From positions 23,954,694-24,018,693 of the forward strand of contig BRKX01000014.1 of NCBI GenBank assembly GCA_026008535.1: DNA of 64,000 nt, written 5' to 3'. A model generated the notes under the pieces. The model saw nothing but the letters and a program-made list of their open reading frames with translations. It made no database searches and was not told the origin of the DNA. Positions 61,188 through 64,000 of the stretch are shown one piece after another (the first letter of the stretch is position 1; each line of letters opens with the position of its first letter). A program made the translations under genes and the position numbers. Origin of the DNA: Perilla frutescens (taxonomy: Eukaryota > Streptophyta > Magnoliopsida > Lamiales > Lamiaceae).

Positions 61188-61690
61188 CCCCAAAATAAGT
61201 AGCAGAAGCCTTACTTTTTAATGATACATGTGATACTTTTCGAATTTTGAGTGATACATTTTAATGTTACTGTTGATACTAATTTTGCCGGATTTTTTTT
61301 TTACAGATTAACCCGCGTTGACCCGGATCAAAACGGGTTGACCCGCGAATTTTATCCGCTCCATCTAATATAAGACTTATGTGCACTACATACACTGAAA
61401 ACTTTGCCTTTACATTATTATCCAAAAGGCAAACACTTGCATGCATCATGATGCAAATAACACTATATGAGACGGGTCAGTCAAACCCGCTTTTGACCCA
61501 GTCAACGCGGGTCAACCCGTGCTTTGACCCGGTCAACACGGGTCAACCCGCTTTGACTAGGTCAACCCATAAAAAAACACCTGTCCAAAGTGAGTACCAA
61601 CCTTCCTATTAAAAAGTATCACAAAACATTCGAAAAGTACCATATGTATCATTAAAAAGTAAGGGGTCTGCTAGTTATTTTATATGGGGG
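61188..61690. repeat. Foldback/MITE-like element with GGGTCAACCCG palindromes
   Basis: Arms of about 65-75 bases: CCTTACTTTTTAATGATACA (from 61209) and its inverse TGTATCATTAAAAAGTAAGG (to 61664), extending outward through TAGCAGA/TCTGCTA and AAAATAA/TTATTTT. Between them are several GGGTCAACCCG/CGGGTTGACCCG palindromes. No target duplication was resolved. Confidence 0.6.
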
Positions 61691-61999
61691 AGACATGTGT
61701 GAGACCGTCTAACGGGTCTCTTACGTTAGACGGATCTCCCCTGACCCGACCCGGGTCCGACCCGACCCAGTCATATATATATTAAAAAAAAAAATCAGAA
61801 TTTTTTCTCTCAAAAGCTCGATCGCTCGCTCGCTCTCTCCCAGCTGATCTAGGTTTTCTCCATCATCTCACGGCGGCAATACGTTTTTTCCGTCCAGCTC
61901 GCCGCCGCAACCACGTTTCCCCCATCCAGATCGCCGCGCCACCTAGCTTTCCCGTCGAGCTCGCGGCGGTGCAAATAATTTCCCCCTCCAGTGAATTCA
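61691..61999 (+). promoter_or_regulatory. 5' flank and leader of FAR1-like gene
   Basis: Contains an imperfect palindrome GAGACCGTCTAACGGGTCTC / GTTAGACGGATCTC, then a CT-rich and GC-rich stretch (61800-61990) typical of a plant 5' UTR, much richer in GC than the surroundings. A TATA-like TCATATATATATTAAA lies near 61770. Confidence 0.4.
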
Positions 62000-64000
62000 A
62001 TGGATAATTTCAGAAAATTATGTAATCTTCCTATCGATGGAATTCCGATTAATTCCGGCGACGAAACAATACAAACGACCGGTATGTGTTCTTATTTTAT
62101 AAGATTTGTAATTTTGATTCAATTTTTCATCAATTATTAGGTATATCAATTTTTGCATTCAAACTGTTTGATAATATGCTAGTATGAAGTGATTCATTGA
62201 ACTTTTAGTTTAGTAATCTATTAGGATTACTGTAATCCTAAAAGAGATTTAAATTTTGTAAATTTCAGATATTGTTATACTTGATAATGAAGACAATATT
62301 GAAGATGTAGAGACAACATCTATCAACTAGAATGAATCTGTTATGTTGCAAATTCAGAGTAAGTAGTACTTTACTTCTGTTCTTTTATTTTTTAAAATAT
62401 CAACTGCAAAATGTACTTTGTAAATTAGTGATACTTCTATGATATATAATGATACTTTATAGCGTGATAGTAATCCTTCACTTAAAACGTAATTATGATT
62501 ATGCCTGAATACATCAACAAAAATGTAAATCGCATGCATATATTGTATACAGTATTAATACTTCTATAGCTATTACTCATATTTTGCAACTATTTCACTT
62601 GAAAACATAATTATAACTCACTTCGATAGTAATTATACTTCTATCAGATGCATATATTGAATTTTGTACAATAGTGATACTTCTATGGTATTATTTTATA
62701 TTTATATACAGTAGTGATACTTCTGTGGTATTTAGTAATACTTCAATAGTATTTTGTGATACTACACCAGCACTTACTGAAATTATTTTATTACTTAGTG
62801 ATATCTTGCACATTATTTCAATTATTAACAATTATGAATCACTTTTGCTTCTGATGCAATAAATCAATAAAATGTAATTTTTGATATAAACTAAAAATTG
62901 TTGTAGGTGATTCTTTTGATGTAAAAGGTTGCCTTCTTGGTTTGAAAAGGAAGAAAATTGATGATATATATGACTTATATTGTAGTCATGCTCTTGAAAA
63001 TGGGTTTAGTGTTAGGAAATCGACAACAAGAACTGAAAATGGATGTGTAGTTGAAAAGTACTTCTTGTGTTCTTGTGAGGGAGCCAAAAAAGAAAACACT
63101 TCTAGCTCAAGAAAGGTGAAAGTCACGCGCACAGGTTGTAAGGCGTATTTAAGAGCAAAGATAAATAGTGATGGTTTATATGAAATTATTGAGCATAATC
63201 TCATGCACAATCACACACTCACAAGAAGAAAATGGAGCCATATGCACCGTTCGCATAGATCGATAAACTGTGAGAAGGGTGTTGTGATTGAGGGCATGCT
63301 CACATCAGGTATAAGAGCTACAGACTCTTTCCGATACATGGCGCATGACGCAGGAGGGGAGGATTGTGTTGGTCACACATTAAAAGATCACTTAAACTAT
63401 GTCAACCGATTGAAGATGAGCATTATTAAAGGAGGAGATGCACAAACACTTATAGATGAAATGCATGCACAGGGTGTTGAAAATAAAGATTTTTTCTTTA
63501 GAGTAAAGTTAGATGATGAGGGAAGATTGTCAAATGTTTTTTGGAGGGATGCCATGATGAAAGAGGATTATATGATATACGGTGATGTTGTTGTCTTCGA
63601 CACAACATACCGTACTAACAAGTATAACCTCATTTGTGCACCATTTGTAGGGATCAATAATCATTGGAAAAATGTGATGTTTGGATGTGCATTCATATCA
63701 GATGAGAGGATTGAATCATTTATTTGGCTCTTTGAAGTTTTTAAGAAATCAATGGAGGGGAAATCTCCTGTATCAATATTTACCGATCAAGACCTAGCTA
63801 TTGGCACTGCAATAGAACAGGTATATTTCTCTATTTTATCATAATTCACTTAAATGAATCTTTTATTTGAGATGTCATCTGCTGGTACATGTTTATATGA
63901 TAATGATACTTCATCAATAGTTAATAGTACTTACATCACATCTAGTGATCCTTTACTGTATATAAATTTTTCAGTTAATTTTTTTTTATTCAATGCAGAG
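62000..64000 (+). CDS. FAR1-like / MULE transposase-like gene, 5' part (runs off window)
   Basis: Proposed exons: 62000-62081, 62269-62358, 62907-63820 and one beginning at 63999; all introns are GT-AG and the first two junctions keep phase. Exon 3 carries the FAR1 domain (DDIYDLYCSHALENGFSVRK, GCKAYLRAKI, EHNLMHNHTL) and the first half of the MULE core (VVVFDTTYRTNKYNLICAPF, NVMFGCAFISDE, FTDQDLAIGTAIEQ). A TAG at 62328-62330 sits in frame in exon 2. Either the gene is damaged, or exon 2 is non-coding and translation starts at ATG 62942 in exon 3 just before the FAR1 domain. It could be a transposase or a FHY3/FAR1-like regulator; the SWIM finger would lie beyond the window. Confidence 0.75.

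Overview
The window is nuclear DNA of a flowering plant, most likely a eudicot. The evidence is plant LTR-retrotransposon lineages (SIRE-like Ty1/copia, Athila-like Ty3/gypsy, a Tekay/Del-like large LTR element), CACTA, hAT-like and Mutator-like elements, FAR1/MULE-type genes with short GT-AG introns, and long AT-rich spacers. No organelle, bacterial or CRISPR feature was seen. The species cannot be fixed from the sequence.

Positions 1-47233 are a nest of transposons around one small host gene. The left edge is a truncated fragment (1-6128) of the downstream accessory region of a SIRE-like copia element. At 6308 a Myb/SANT-like gene starts. It is split after 25 codons by 40.4 kb (6383-46780). 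The outermost insertion is a minus-strand LTR element with 2.7 and 3.5 kb LTRs, target duplication ACATA and no recognisable gag or pol. Inside it lie a SIRE solo LTR (9213-10882) and a complete SIRE-like copia element on the plus strand (11083-41113, duplication TTCTT). The gag gene of that copia element is in turn split by a minus-strand Athila-like gypsy element (12985-25494, duplication GATGC/GACGC). At both gene disruptions the reading frame continues exactly across the insertion once one copy of the duplication is discounted.

The most unusual content is the 8 kb between pol and the 3' LTR of the SIRE-like element. It holds three successive protein modules (A, B, C) that are distant relatives of one another. 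Each is preceded by its own promoter-like stretch carrying a CCGTTG word and a TATA-like sequence. The same A-B-C order recurs in the fragment at 1-6128. The Athila element carries a second ORF after pol with a similar fold-like pattern.

Positions 47234-64000 are AT-rich and gene-poor. They hold a FAR1/MULE transposase-like pseudogene (48191-50444, minus), two small tandem arrays, a Mutator-like MITE (55055-55866), an hAT-like element with a nested LTR-like insertion (56544-58549), a non-autonomous CACTA element with a tRNA-derived SINE-like segment inside it (59503-60721), a foldback element built around GGGTCAACCCG palindromes (61188-61690), and the 5' part of a second FAR1-like gene (62000 to the right edge).

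All calls come from reading the sequence and recognising families. No database search was possible. Boundaries of LTR elements with matching target duplications are firm; ends of fragments and MITEs are approximate.
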